Shown here piece by piece: positions 1 through 7,987 of a stretch of 14,345 bases of DNA; position 1 is the first letter of the stretch; every line of letters starts with the position of its first letter. A model generated the notes under the pieces. The model made no database searches, had not been told where the DNA came from, and saw only the letters and a list, made by a program, of their open reading frames with translations. Origin of the DNA: an uncultured Duncaniella sp. (GTDB lineage Bacteria; Bacteroidota; Bacteroidia; Bacteroidales; Muribaculaceae); contig CAJTMJ010000059.1 in the NCBI GenBank assembly GCA_910577335.1, forward strand, positions 1 to 14,345, in the 5' to 3' direction. Both the position numbers and the translations under genes were made by a program.

Positions 1-55
1 ACTTTGTCGGACATTTTTCAGACTCTGTTTTGTCCAACTTTTTGGGTTCAGTTCA
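1..55. mobile_element. End of an IS3-family (IS150-like) insertion sequence inside traN
   Basis: TraN homology stops abruptly at position 56. From 55 leftward, read on the minus strand, the DNA begins TGAACTGAACCCAAAAAG and continues TTGGACA. This closely resembles the terminal inverted repeats of IS150-group IS3 elements (TG...ACCCCAAAAAGTTGGACA), so the IR is placed at 31-55. A second similar block (TTGTCGGACATTTTT, about 4-18) lies 26 bp further in and matches the IR core TTGTCCAACTTTTT in the same orientation, as expected for paired transposase sites. Only the end is in the window, so no transposase and no target duplication can be seen. Whether this is the left or right end is not decided. 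The family call rests on remembered terminal sequences. Confidence 0.72.
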
Positions 56-407
56 ATTTAACGCGAAGTACATTCTTCGCTCCATCAGCGAGACCTGCCA
101 CAAGGTTCTCGTTGCCTAAATCGACATAGGTGATTTCAGCCGGGAAGATGATGTGTGTGGTCTTGTTGTAACAGACCTCCAGCGCGTGAGGCGGAATCAT
201 GCGGTCGAAACCTACTTTGCGGGTCAGACCGTCGAACTTGTCGCCATCGGTGTAGTTGGCCCCGTACACGTTCATGTCGTGTTCGGCTACCTGTTCAGTG
301 TCAGAAGACACGTTGTTATTGGTGTTATCGGAATTTTTGGCGTTGGCAGCGGTGGCCACTCCGAGGAGTGCCACTGCCGCAACAAAGAATTTTGTGATTG
401 TTTTCAT
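48..407 (-). pseudogene. traN: TraN N-terminal fragment (VirB9-like channel protein), cut by an IS
   Basis: This is the first 117 residues of a Bacteroidales conjugative transposon TraN (DUF4138 family). Such proteins are normally roughly 300 residues and act as VirB9-like outer-membrane channel parts. Residues 1-23 are a Sec signal peptide (basic start, hydrophobic core, ATAANA before K24). The family's hallmark start is present at about 84-117: THIIFPAEITYVDLGNEN, then an AGxADGAxNVLRVK block. Directly after VLRVK the frame enters the IS terminal repeat, adds two residues and stops at a TGA inside the IR. The start codon is ATG, 27 nt after the traM stop. The remaining two thirds, including the C-terminal beta domain, are absent from this side of the IS. 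The fragment is presumably non-functional unless another TraN is supplied. Confidence 0.85.
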
Positions 408-434
408 TCGTTGTTGTTGGATGTTTGTTGGTGA

Positions 435-1625
435 TTACTGCTCGTTTTGTTTGAGCATGATTTTGTATCCGGATTTGAGGTGGACCTTCACAGTGCGCAG
501 TTTCTTGTTGAGATACTGGCTCACACCGTTGATAAGCCCTTTGCCCACATCGGAAGCGAGCTGTGCCCCGGCGTTAGTGGTCAGGTTGATGGAACTGCCC
601 ATCGTGCTGCCCATATTGGCACCGATTTCATGGAGCGCATCGCTCTCCATAGAGTTCGGAATATTGATACCCTCCTGACCATCGGAGTCATAGACCGATA
701 GGTCAACCTCCATGATGCAGCCGAGAGCCTCAACATTCTCAATCTTGATTTCAAGACGTTCACCCTGAAGCCGGGCCACTCCCACGATGCTGGTGTTCTT
801 CGGCAACAGAGAGTTGCCAATCCACATCGGTTCGAGTGTCCTAAGCTTGACGCTCTGCCCGTCGATAACCGACTGGTCAGTGGCGACACAGGCTGAAATG
901 GTGTTCTTGAAATTCGTGTGCTTGGTGCCGACGGCGGTAGAGAAAGAGCGGGTGTTATCGGTCGAGGCATTGAGGGAAGACACTACATTGCGGTTTACCT
1001 GATTGACGGGCATAACCTTACGGTCTTTCTCCGGCTCATCGACAATCACAGCCTGTTGACTGTCATTGCCGGTGCCGAGATACTGCGTCGCCAGTTTGTA
1101 AGACTGCTCCATCAGCTCCATCTCATTGGGCTGCTGACTCTGTTGCTGCGCCATAGCGTTCTGTGCCTCCAGCTCGTCAATCCGTGCCTGCAATTCCGCT
1201 ACCTGAACGGCGGAATTATCCTCCGGAATATAAAAATCCTGAAGAGAAGCCTGAACCTGCTGATAAGCCTCGGCTGAGGACTGAACTTCATTGGAAACAG
1301 TATCCTGAGGTGCTGTAATAGAATCAGTGACAGCTTCAAGTTGGACAGCCTGAGCGTTTCTCTGTTCTGTTTCCTCCAGATGTGCCTGAGCCTCATAAGC
1401 GGCTATCTTGTTGCCCTCAATTCCTTCGGTAGAACCATCGGGAAGCTCGGTGTTGGCGCCGCCATTTGTCTTGCCATCATCTTCACCAGGGGCAAAGATT
1501 AGCCAGATACTGGCGATACAGGAAATGAACATCAGAGGGAATACAACGAGATACTTCTTCATCTTCTCCCGCTCTGCCGTATTCTTGGGCTTTAAGCGGG
1601 CTTTAAGATCATCGAGCCACTTCAT
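435..1625 (-). CDS. traM: Conjugative transposon protein TraM (VirB10-like)
   Basis: The 396-residue protein has a short cytoplasmic start, one membrane segment at about 25-46 (LVVFPLMFISCIASIWLIFA), then a long low-complexity periplasmic stretch rich in E, Q, A and S. Within this, 141-168 (VAELQARIDELEAQNAMAQQ) looks like a coiled coil. The C-terminal domain (about 240-396) carries the TraM/DUF3714 signature: a Cys in ISACVATDQSV, then LEPMWIGNSLLPKNT, and a Gly/Ala/Ser-rich segment near 335-368. This matches the VirB10-like role of spanning the periplasm between inner and outer membrane. The ATG at 1625 gives a 17-nt overlap with traL. It would partner with TraN, which is broken just downstream. 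The protein is of normal length and looks intact. Confidence 0.92.
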   Translation of the reverse strand: MKWLDDLKARLKPKNTAEREKMKKYLVVFPLMFISCIASIWLIFAPGEDDGKTNGGANTELPDGSTEGIEGNKIAAYEAQAHLEETEQRNAQAVQLEAVTDSITAPQDTVSNEVQSSAEAYQQVQASLQDFYIPEDNSAVQVAELQARIDELEAQNAMAQQQSQQPNEMELMEQSYKLATQYLGTGNDSQQAVIVDEPEKDRKVMPVNQVNRNVVSSLNASTDNTRSFSTAVGTKHTNFKNTISACVATDQSVIDGQSVKLRTLEPMWIGNSLLPKNTSIVGVARLQGERLEIKIENVEALGCIMEVDLSVYDSDGQEGINIPNSMESDALHEIGANMGSTMGSSINLTTNAGAQLASDVGKGLINGVSQYLNKKLRTVKVHLKSGYKIMLKQNEQ

Positions 1626-1902
1626 CGGGAACAGATTTTACCGGATTAGACTTACAGACCTCAATATGATGGACGTGTTCAACCTGCATTTCGGAGCGGT
1701 GTCCGAGTCCCATTTTATAGCAAGCGTGTCCGAAGACAAAGAATGCTATGAGAATAAATGCAGTCAGCATTACAGTCACTACAGTGAGTCGCTGCTTCTG
1801 TGGAAGCTCATCACATTTCCGTTTTATGAATCCGGAAAGACGAGTTTTGGGAGAGAGCCATACCTTATTATATATGGCTCCCTTGATACTTGATATTTTC
1901 AC
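1609..1902 (-). CDS. traL: TraL-like small membrane protein (DUF3989)
   Basis: This 97-residue protein has a basic N-terminal part (about 1-39) and one membrane helix at about 40-60 (VVTVMLTAFILIAFFVFGHA). A short polar tail, rich in His and Val around EMQVEHVHHIEV, follows. Its size, topology and position between traK and traM fit TraL (DUF3989) of Bacteroidales conjugative transposons, whose mechanistic role is not well defined. The start is a GTG at 1902, 11 nt after the traK stop; no ATG exists before the membrane helix. Its end overlaps the traM start. The family assignment leans on gene order and topology more than on strong motifs. Confidence 0.78.
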   Translation of the reverse strand: MKISSIKGAIYNKVWLSPKTRLSGFIKRKCDELPQKQRLTVVTVMLTAFILIAFFVFGHACYKMGLGHRSEMQVEHVHHIEVCKSNPVKSVPDEVAR

Positions 1903-1913
1903 GGGGATTGTTG

Positions 1914-2537
1914 TTAGCGTTTTACGGTCTGAATATCTCGATTTTCCAAGATTGTCAGACCCTCGATTATGAAACCATTGGGATTATCATCCGACCTTGA
2001 CGCATTGGTCAGGCGACAAGTCGTCACGAGACTACGCTCTGTAACATTGCTTTGACGGATAATCATCTCCTTAGCGTATGTCTTTGCGATGTAAGGATAA
2101 TTGTTGAAATCACAGACCACACTGTCCACCTTGACAACCTGAGTGATGTTTCCGGCTATAATGCGGTTATAATATCCTTTCTCGACAAAGTCAGAATAAT
2201 AATTGTAGGCACTCTTGTCAGCGAGAATCAGCGCACGGTCAATATTGTGCTGGATTGCCGATTTATCGGGAGACAGAGTGAAGAACAGTTCATGGAATCG
2301 GCGTACATGTTCGCGGGCCTCAGCCGGGCGGTTCTGGTTCATGTCCTGCGACAAGGCAAGCATTAGGGACTTGCCGTTGTCAAGGACATAAATCTTTTCC
2401 CGTTGTTTTTCTGCAAATCTCAGCGACATACATACCGCTGAAATAGCGACAACAGCGCAAAGGCTCACAACCACTATGCCGAAGAGTCGTATCTGCCGAA
2501 ACGACGTCTCGATGTTTTTTAGTGATTTGAATTCCAC
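1914..2537 (-). CDS. traK: Conjugative transposon protein TraK (VirB8-like)
   Basis: The 207-residue protein begins (M)EFKSLKNIETSFRQIR, a characteristic TraK start. A single membrane helix follows at about 18-38 (LFGIVVVSLCAVVAISAV), then a periplasmic domain. This bitopic arrangement is that of VirB8-type inner-membrane scaffolds that nucleate the secretion channel. Periplasmic features include RFHELFFTLSPDK (about 85-97), a YYNRIIAGN segment and a C-terminal GFIIEGLTI strand. The likely initiator is GTG at 2537, because no nearby ATG retains the conserved EFKSL start. Stop-to-start spacing to traJ is 8 nt. The protein is intact and of the usual length. Confidence 0.91.
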   Translation of the reverse strand: MEFKSLKNIETSFRQIRLFGIVVVSLCAVVAISAVCMSLRFAEKQREKIYVLDNGKSLMLALSQDMNQNRPAEAREHVRRFHELFFTLSPDKSAIQHNIDRALILADKSAYNYYSDFVEKGYYNRIIAGNITQVVKVDSVVCDFNNYPYIAKTYAKEMIIRQSNVTERSLVTTCRLTNASRSDDNPNGFIIEGLTILENRDIQTVKR

Positions 2538-2545
2538 AGTCTGAG

Positions 2546-3562
2546 TTATTTTAATAGTTTACCGGCTCTGCCGACAACATTCCCGGCCACGCCTCCGGCA
2601 ATACTTCCGGCCCAAGACCCTCCGGTCATGGCTGTATTGTTGATAGACCGGTTGTAGCTGCCCATGCCTCCCGCCTGAATAATCCATCCGGCAACGGTTG
2701 GGATAGTGAAATATCCGATTATGCCGATAATCATGAAGATGGTATAAGCAGTGTTACTTCCGTCGAGGTCAACATTGGGATTGTTGGTCAGCTCGGAAAT
2801 GTCATTCTGGAGCATCAGAACCTGAATCTTCGCCAATATTGTCGAGAACAAGTCTGCCACAGGCAACCACAGGTAGGTCTGAATATATCGGCAAATCCAT
2901 TGGACGAGGGTGTTCTGGAATCCGTCCCATACCGATATTGCAAAGGCAATCGGTCCGAGTATAGCCAACACAATCAGGAAGAAGGTTCGTATTGTGTCGA
3001 TTGTAAGCGAAGCAGCCTGAAAGAGCATCTCCAGCAATTCACGAAAAAAATTCTGGATTGCCTTCTTCATTTTATACATTCCACGCTCGATATACATTCC
3101 GGCAGCGGTGCCTACCTCAGTCACTCCGAGTTCATCAATCTGCCTGTCAAACTCGGCATCATCGACAAGATAGGCGGTCGATGGATCGCGCATCATCTGT
3201 TCATACTCCAGTCTGTCCTTCTCCTCCCGGTACTTCTTCATGTCAAGAGTCTGACCTTCAAGCATTGAGGCCGTGCCTTGCACAATAGGTGACATTACCG
3301 AATTGATGGTACCGAGCACCACGGTCGGAAAGAACATGATGCAGAATCCGATGACGAAAGGTCGAAGAAGCGGGAACACATCAATCGGTGACGCATTTGC
3401 CAGAGACTGCCAAATTCGATAAGCAACGAAGAACAATGCACCGAGTCCCGCAATTCCTTGGGCTACGCCGGCCATGTCGCTACACAGGGGCATCATCTCG
3501 TCATAGAGAGACCGAAGTATGGAGTGAAGATTTGTAAAATCTATCGCACACAACATAGGCAT
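2546..3562 (-). CDS. traJ: Conjugative transposon protein TraJ (VirB6-like polytopic protein)
   Basis: The protein has about 338 residues. Hydrophobic segments lie, counted from the upstream TTG, at about 35-52, 68-90, 186-215, 228-250 and 275-298. A charged loop at about 108-150 (KKYREEKDRLEYEQMMRD) sits between the second and third. The C-terminus is Gly/Ala-rich (GSIAGGVAGNVVGRAG). Multiple helices plus this loop fit TraJ, the VirB6-like inner-membrane part of the channel. I place the start at ATG 3562 (MPMLCAIDF), which shares its A with the traI TAA stop (TAATG), giving translational coupling. The upstream in-frame TTG at 3568 would add two residues. It is followed closely by traK. Confidence 0.9.
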   Translation of the reverse strand: MPMLCAIDFTNLHSILRSLYDEMMPLCSDMAGVAQGIAGLGALFFVAYRIWQSLANASPIDVFPLLRPFVIGFCIMFFPTVVLGTINSVMSPIVQGTASMLEGQTLDMKKYREEKDRLEYEQMMRDPSTAYLVDDAEFDRQIDELGVTEVGTAAGMYIERGMYKMKKAIQNFFRELLEMLFQAASLTIDTIRTFFLIVLAILGPIAFAISVWDGFQNTLVQWICRYIQTYLWLPVADLFSTILAKIQVLMLQNDISELTNNPNVDLDGSNTAYTIFMIIGIIGYFTIPTVAGWIIQAGGMGSYNRSINNTAMTGGSWAGSIAGGVAGNVVGRAGKLLK

Positions 3563-4200
3563 TACCAATATTTTTCGGAGCCGTCGCCATAGAGGTTGAC
3601 AACCCTCTTGGTATCTGCTTTCTTCTTAGCTCGTAGATAGGACACCGAGATATTCTTGTTGGTGAAGTATGCCGTCAGACCTTTCAGTCGTTTCATCTCG
3701 TTGTAGCAGTCATCCACTACATCCATCCTGTCTTTGTCAGTCATGGACAATGTGGTAATATTTACAACCTGCTTCAAATCGTTAAGAACAGCTCCGGCCT
3801 CTTCAAGAATCCGGGTATAACCTGAGGCGATTGCAGACAATTCTGCGCTGGTGAAGTTCGGGTCGGTCAGCATCTTCTTGAAGTTGTTGACGTAGTAGCC
3901 GGAGATGTCACCGAGCATCAGAACGGTCTGTTGTACCTTTCGGGCATCACGGACGAGGTTATTTACCTGTTGGAGAGCATCGTAATACTTCTTTGCCTGC
4001 TGGTAAATTTTCACAGTTTCCTGAAAATTCTTGACCATGTGAGTCGCCGTCTGCGACTCCTGAACAAGTGACTTTGAGGAATTTACGATACTTTGGGCGA
4101 TATTGGATGGATCAATGACCGTCCACTGGGCGTTTGCCTTGACCGCTCCGAAGAGCAGACAGAAGGCAAACATGGTAAGGATTGCTTTCAGATGTTTCAT
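3562..4200 (-). CDS. traI: Conjugative transposon protein TraI (DUF4141, secreted)
   Basis: The 212-residue protein has a clear signal peptide: MKHLKAILTMFAFCLLFGAV with cleavage likely after KANA (residue 24). The mature part is mostly helical, with repeated Gln/Lys-rich heptad-like stretches (about 40-90, AKKYYDALQQVNNLVRDARK) and a C-terminal segment containing CYNEMKRLKGLTAYF. This is the TraI/DUF4141 family, compared by context with VirB5-type periplasmic or pilus-tip proteins; that analogy is inference. The ATG at 4200 overlaps the upstream gene's TGA as ATGA, and its TAA overlaps traJ as TAATG, so it sits in the coupled tra operon. Length is normal for the family. Confidence 0.87.
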   Translation of the reverse strand: MKHLKAILTMFAFCLLFGAVKANAQWTVIDPSNIAQSIVNSSKSLVQESQTATHMVKNFQETVKIYQQAKKYYDALQQVNNLVRDARKVQQTVLMLGDISGYYVNNFKKMLTDPNFTSAELSAIASGYTRILEEAGAVLNDLKQVVNITTLSMTDKDRMDVVDDCYNEMKRLKGLTAYFTNKNISVSYLRAKKKADTKRVVNLYGDGSEKYW

Positions 4201-4790
4201 TGTTTTGTTGAGTCGATGAATGAATTGATGTCAAAATCCACGGATTCCGGAGCGAGGCTGTCAATGTCAGACAATTCACGTACTTCATAGCGTTCCAGTT
4301 CCTCGCCAGAGTCGGCAAGATAGATTCTGTCAGTCTCATGGCTGTAAGCCAAAGTCAGCAGAGTGTCACCATCGGCGAAGAAGATGTCGCTGTCGTCAGG
4401 ATTGGATGTGGAACATCTGATGACGAAGGTTTTTCCAGGAATCTCAGGCTGGTACCGGTCTTCAATGTATAGTACATAGAATCCGCCTCTGGGGGTAATG
4501 TAGTACCTCATTGAATCGTCGATATTTGTCCAAACGCCACATAGATTAGCCTTATGGTTAATCTGGGGCTTGGGCTTAAATTCAGTCCTGAGCATGTCGG
4601 CTATTGCCTTCATCCTCTCATCAATTGAGATGAGGACTGAATTGTCAAACTGACTTGTGACGTCTACAGAAAGTGGGAACACTTTCTTGCGGTCTTTGAT
4701 CGCGCACACCACGATAATCACCAAGGCAATGATGCCGATGACAATGGCAGCAACGAAAAGGTAGGGCAGCAACACATATTTTAGTGTCAT
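4197..4790 (-). CDS. Membrane-anchored DUF3876-like conjugation protein
   Basis: I read a 197-residue protein from ATG 4790 (MTLKYVLLPYLFVAA). One membrane helix covers about 6-30, followed by a charged stop-transfer (KDRKK) and a linker. A compact beta-rich domain spans about 83-165 and contains LCGVWTNIDDSMRYYI and GGFYVLYIEDRYQ. This Gly-x-Trp followed by short strands resembles the DUF3876 proteins found between traG and traI in Bacteroidales conjugative transposons, some of which may be labelled TraH. The tail is acidic. The open frame extends upstream to 5000, but that part overlaps the small gene at 4835-4969 and lacks gene-like composition. A GTG nine codons upstream is an alternative start. 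The stop overlaps traI as ATGA. Role unknown. Confidence 0.75.
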   Translation of the reverse strand: MTLKYVLLPYLFVAAIVIGIIALVIIVVCAIKDRKKVFPLSVDVTSQFDNSVLISIDERMKAIADMLRTEFKPKPQINHKANLCGVWTNIDDSMRYYITPRGGFYVLYIEDRYQPEIPGKTFVIRCSTSNPDDSDIFFADGDTLLTLAYSHETDRIYLADSGEELERYEVRELSDIDSLAPESVDFDINSFIDSTKQ

Positions 4791-4834
4791 TGCCAGTTCA
4801 AAAATTTGCTGGTTCACTTTTATTGGGTTAAGGG

Positions 4835-4969
4835 TTATCGAATTTTGGAGGCCATGCCTCCGATTATTTTCACTCCCACGAAAAGCAGGAGCAACGGGAA
4901 GGTTATCAGGGCAAGCAGCCCGATGAACAGACCGGCAATTATTGCCCACAGGACATAGAGGACTTTCAT
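4835..4969 (-). CDS. 44-residue membrane miniprotein between traG and traI
   Basis: ATG 4969 overlaps the TGA of the preceding small gene as ATGA, and the frame runs 44 codons to TAA. The product begins MKVLYVLWAIIAGLFIGLLA, continues with a hydrophobic LITFPLLLLFVGVKIIGG stretch and ends basic (MASKIR). It therefore consists almost entirely of two closely spaced hydrophobic segments, or one long hairpin. I do not recognise a family. The evidence that it is real is the stop/start coupling shared with neighbours, the membrane-protein composition and the fit into an otherwise empty gap. The following gene starts 44 nt later. A membrane partner or assembly factor for the TraG/TraI region is possible but not shown. 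Confidence 0.6.
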   Translation of the reverse strand: MKVLYVLWAIIAGLFIGLLALITFPLLLLFVGVKIIGGMASKIR

Positions 4970-5154
4970 AGCGGTAGCCATTGTGAGAGGTGGTTGACAA
5001 TGTTTGTAATCACGTCATAGGCAAATGGCTTGGCATACTGTATAGCCTTGTATGTCGCCACGAAGACTGCGGAGAGAACTGCAATTCCGGCGAGGAAAAG
5101 GATAAATCCTGTCAGCACTCCGAGAATCGGGTGAAACGCCTTGGGAATTTTCAT
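4966..5154 (-). CDS. 62-residue single-span membrane protein downstream of traG
   Basis: The start ATG 5154 overlaps the traG TGA as ATGA, and the 62-codon frame ends in a TGA that overlaps the next small gene. The protein starts MKIPKAFHPILGVLTGFI, with one long hydrophobic helix at about 10-36 (LFLAGIAVLSAVFVATY) and an amphipathic C-terminal part ending in NHLSQWLPL. The open frame extends upstream inside traG, but that part is the antisense-frame shadow of TraG, so the coupled start is preferred. No family is recognised. Its position after the VirB4-like ATPase suggests an accessory inner-membrane component, which is inference. Confidence 0.62.
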   Translation of the reverse strand: MKIPKAFHPILGVLTGFILFLAGIAVLSAVFVATYKAIQYAKPFAYDVITNIVNHLSQWLPL

Positions 5155-7658
5155 GTCACACCCTCCTTCCTTTCGTTGGCGAGCATTTTGATGGCAGCTT
5201 CGGTGTCGCCTCCTAATTGCTTCGCTTTGTTGAGTACCTGAATCTTCTCCGTTTCCTCGGTTGTATAGCAGAGATATTCCTCCATTGACACCTCCGTGGC
5301 ATAGACGGCGGATTGAGTGCCGCCTAAACCAATCCACACCTCTTTATAGAGGCGGTTCGGATTGTTAGCCATGTTTATGGAGAGTATCTGAGCCTTCTCC
5401 TTGTCGGTCAGACCGAGCAGTTCCTGAATCTGGTCGAAGCGATTCATGTACTTGCGCTGGTCGAGCAGGATTTTACAGTCGGAGTTGTTGATGATAGTCT
5501 CTTTCACGATAGGACTGGAGATTATATCATCTACCTCCTGTGTTACCACCACAGCCTCGCCAAAATATTTACGCACAGTCTTATAGAGGTACTTCATATA
5601 CTCCGCCATGTTAGCCGAAGAAAGAGCCTTCCAAGCCTCCTCACAGATAAGTACTTTCCGGATACCTTTGAGTCTTCGCATCTTGTTGATGAAAGCCTCC
5701 ATGATGATAATTGTCACCACCGGGAAAAGTTCCTTGTTGTCTTTGATACTGTCTATTTCAAAGACAATGAAGCGTTTACCGAGCAGGTCGATGTTCTTTT
5801 TGGAGTTGAGCAGGAAGTCGAAACGGCCTCCGCAGTAATACTGCCGCAGTGTGGTCAGGAAATTGTCTATGTCGAAATCCTGTTTGTAGATGGGGATAGG
5901 ACGCTGTGCCATTTCAGCGCGATACTCGTCACGCATAAACTCATAGAAAGAGTTGAAACATGGTACAATGTTTTTGTCCTTAGCCATTTTTTCGAGGAAC
6001 ATCGACAATGCCGAACCTAATTCGCCACTTTCGGTCTTTGTCACTCTGTCATCCTCTGACTTCCAGAGTGTCAGGAGCAGCGTCTTGATTGAATCTTTCT
6101 TCTCCACATCGAAGATCCCGTCATCCGTATAGAAAGGATTGAAAGAAATCGGGCTGTCCTCGGCGTAGGTGTAATAGACACCATCCTCGCCATGCGTCTT
6201 ATTATGAATCAGATTGCAGAGACCCTCGTAAGAGTTGCCTGTATCAATCAGGAGGATATGCGCTCCCTGTTCATAATATTGTCGGACAAAATGGTTGGTA
6301 AAGAACGATTTGCCGGAACCTGACGGTCCGAGAATGAACTTGTTTCGGTTGGTCGTTACACCTTTCTTCATCGGCTCGTCCGATATGTCAAGATGTATCG
6401 GTTTCCCGGTCAGTCTATCAACCATTTTTATCCCGAATGGGGACAACGATGACCGATAATTTGTCTCAGCAGTGAAGAAGCAGACCGCAGGTTCGATGAA
6501 CGTATAGAAACTTTCCTCGGCAGGAAAATCTGCCTCGTTGCCGGGCATAGCCGACCAGAACAGTGTCGGGCAGTCAATGGTGTTGTGCCGTGGCATACAC
6601 CCCATTGTCGCCAACTGGCCGCCGACATCATTCTTGATGCGTCGCAGTTCCTCGGTGTCATCGCTCCATGCCATGATGTTGACATGGCAGCGGACGGAGG
6701 TCAGTCCGTATGAGTGTGCCTCGTTGAGATAGCGGTCAATCCACTCCTTATTGATTGCGTTTGAGCGTGAGTAGCGGCTCAACGAGTTCATGTTGCGTGC
6801 AGTCTTCTCGAACTTCGCCAGATTCTCGTCATGGTCGTCAATCAGGATATATTGATTATAGATGTGGTTGCAGGGCAACAACAAACCGACAGGTGAGGCA
6901 AACGAGAGGCGGCAGTCGCTTCGGTCAGTCGATAGACGCTCATACCGATTGTCGGTGCTGACTTTTGCGGGGAGATCGTCGGTATCGGACAGAGTGTGCA
7001 GACAGAGCATCTTGTCGCCAATCCGCATCTGACGGGCATCGAGGTCTATATCCTCCAGACAGGAAACATCGTCCATTGTCAGCGACATATACTTCTCGAT
7101 AAGTCCGGAAGTTTTCTCTGTCCCGACCAGTTCATCATCAGATAGGCGACGCAGCTTGATATAGCCGGTGTCATTGATGATTCGCTCGAATTGTTCAACC
7201 GACTCCATGAACTTGACCACCATTTCGTGATTGAGTTCCTTCGGGGTGATTCGACCACGGCAAAGGGTTGAGAAGTTGCTCTGCTGACGCGCCCGTTCCT
7301 TCGTTGTCTTCGTAAGGAAGAGGAAGCACTTGTGGGCGAGGTACGGACGCTCGTTGAAGTGTCGTTCAAATGAACGGTCGAGGAAAGATAAATCATCCTT
7401 CTGGAGTTCCGGCTGATATTTCTCAGAACAGAACCAGTCCTGTTTATGCACCACCGAATAGTGCGGCAATACCTTGATTGCCTTGCACCATGCACTGTGC
7501 ATGGCTTCATACTCCTGCGAGGTGACGGTGAAAAGTTCCGGCAGACTGACCTCGAAAGCGACTGTTATGTCTGCATCTTTGCTGATTATACAGCCGTGTT
7601 CCACGGCAAGCAGCGGCAACTTGGATTCCAGTGTTGTGGCTTTTAACGTGTTTCTCAT
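5151..7658 (-). CDS. traG: Conjugation system ATPase TraG (VirB4-like)
   Basis: The 835-residue protein powers assembly and transport of the type IV secretion channel at the inner membrane. Walker A is GPSGSGKSFFTNHF at about 444-457. Walker B is the hydrophobic-acidic stretch KVLICEEAW at about 668-676. VVVTQEVDDI (about 703-712) matches the following sensor Gln region of VirB4 ATPases. The N-terminal half (about 1-430) is the VirB4-type non-catalytic domain, including the segment ending GIKMVDRLTGKPIHLD before the nucleotide fold. Length is typical of CTnDOT-type TraG. The ATG at 7658 overlaps the traF stop as ATGA, and the stop overlaps the next small membrane gene. All key residues appear present. 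Confidence 0.96.
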   Translation of the reverse strand: MRNTLKATTLESKLPLLAVEHGCIISKDADITVAFEVSLPELFTVTSQEYEAMHSAWCKAIKVLPHYSVVHKQDWFCSEKYQPELQKDDLSFLDRSFERHFNERPYLAHKCFLFLTKTTKERARQQSNFSTLCRGRITPKELNHEMVVKFMESVEQFERIINDTGYIKLRRLSDDELVGTEKTSGLIEKYMSLTMDDVSCLEDIDLDARQMRIGDKMLCLHTLSDTDDLPAKVSTDNRYERLSTDRSDCRLSFASPVGLLLPCNHIYNQYILIDDHDENLAKFEKTARNMNSLSRYSRSNAINKEWIDRYLNEAHSYGLTSVRCHVNIMAWSDDTEELRRIKNDVGGQLATMGCMPRHNTIDCPTLFWSAMPGNEADFPAEESFYTFIEPAVCFFTAETNYRSSLSPFGIKMVDRLTGKPIHLDISDEPMKKGVTTNRNKFILGPSGSGKSFFTNHFVRQYYEQGAHILLIDTGNSYEGLCNLIHNKTHGEDGVYYTYAEDSPISFNPFYTDDGIFDVEKKDSIKTLLLTLWKSEDDRVTKTESGELGSALSMFLEKMAKDKNIVPCFNSFYEFMRDEYRAEMAQRPIPIYKQDFDIDNFLTTLRQYYCGGRFDFLLNSKKNIDLLGKRFIVFEIDSIKDNKELFPVVTIIIMEAFINKMRRLKGIRKVLICEEAWKALSSANMAEYMKYLYKTVRKYFGEAVVVTQEVDDIISSPIVKETIINNSDCKILLDQRKYMNRFDQIQELLGLTDKEKAQILSINMANNPNRLYKEVWIGLGGTQSAVYATEVSMEEYLCYTTEETEKIQVLNKAKQLGGDTEAAIKMLANERKEGVT

Positions 7659-7975
7659 TTTGTTCTTCCTTTAATCAGTCGGTTAAGGCGCAGACGGTTG
7701 ATGATATAGCGGGGATGGTATTTCACCGCTGTCATTTTCATCAGACCGTACTGCCCGTACTTGGCATTAAGATGGAAGGTGAGCCACACAAGGGCTGAGG
7801 CGGCAGTAACGCCGAATCCGATACATATCCATTGGGATACTCCGGCGATATACATGATGACGAACACCACGAACAGGGCGAGAAGCCCGCCGGCGAAAAT
7901 GAACAGATACTGCGCCTTCAGTCCCTTGTACTCCACCGACCGTCCTATGCCTTTGTTGATAGCATACTCGGCCAT
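7655..7975 (-). CDS. traF: Conjugative transposon protein TraF (DUF4133, VirB3-like)
   Basis: This small 106-residue protein opens MAEYAINKGIGRSVEYKGLK, a typical start of DUF4133 TraF proteins. Two adjacent membrane helices follow at about 23-45 and 47-67, then a conserved-looking basic C-terminus (YHPRYIINRLRLNRLIKG). Size, two-helix topology and position directly before the VirB4-like traG fit a VirB3-like inner-membrane component; in several systems VirB3 and VirB4 are even fused. The ATG at 7975 is 12 nt after the traE stop, and its end overlaps the traG start by ATGA. Confidence 0.92.
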   Translation of the reverse strand: MAEYAINKGIGRSVEYKGLKAQYLFIFAGGLLALFVVFVIMYIAGVSQWICIGFGVTAASALVWLTFHLNAKYGQYGLMKMTAVKYHPRYIINRLRLNRLIKGRTK

Positions 7976-7987
7976 TGACTCAGATGA

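Noticed and set aside
153..434. Plus-strand frames opposite traN, and similar frames opposite traM, traJ, traG and traD
   Set aside because: They are antisense shadows of well-supported minus-strand genes.
4791..5000. Upstream extension of the DUF3876-like gene to 5000
   Set aside because: The extension overlaps the coupled 44-codon gene in another frame and has no membrane or domain character, whereas MTLKYVLLPY gives a proper anchor start.
5155..5337. Upstream extension of the 62-codon gene into traG
   Set aside because: It reads traG in another frame; the ATGA-coupled start at 5154 is better.
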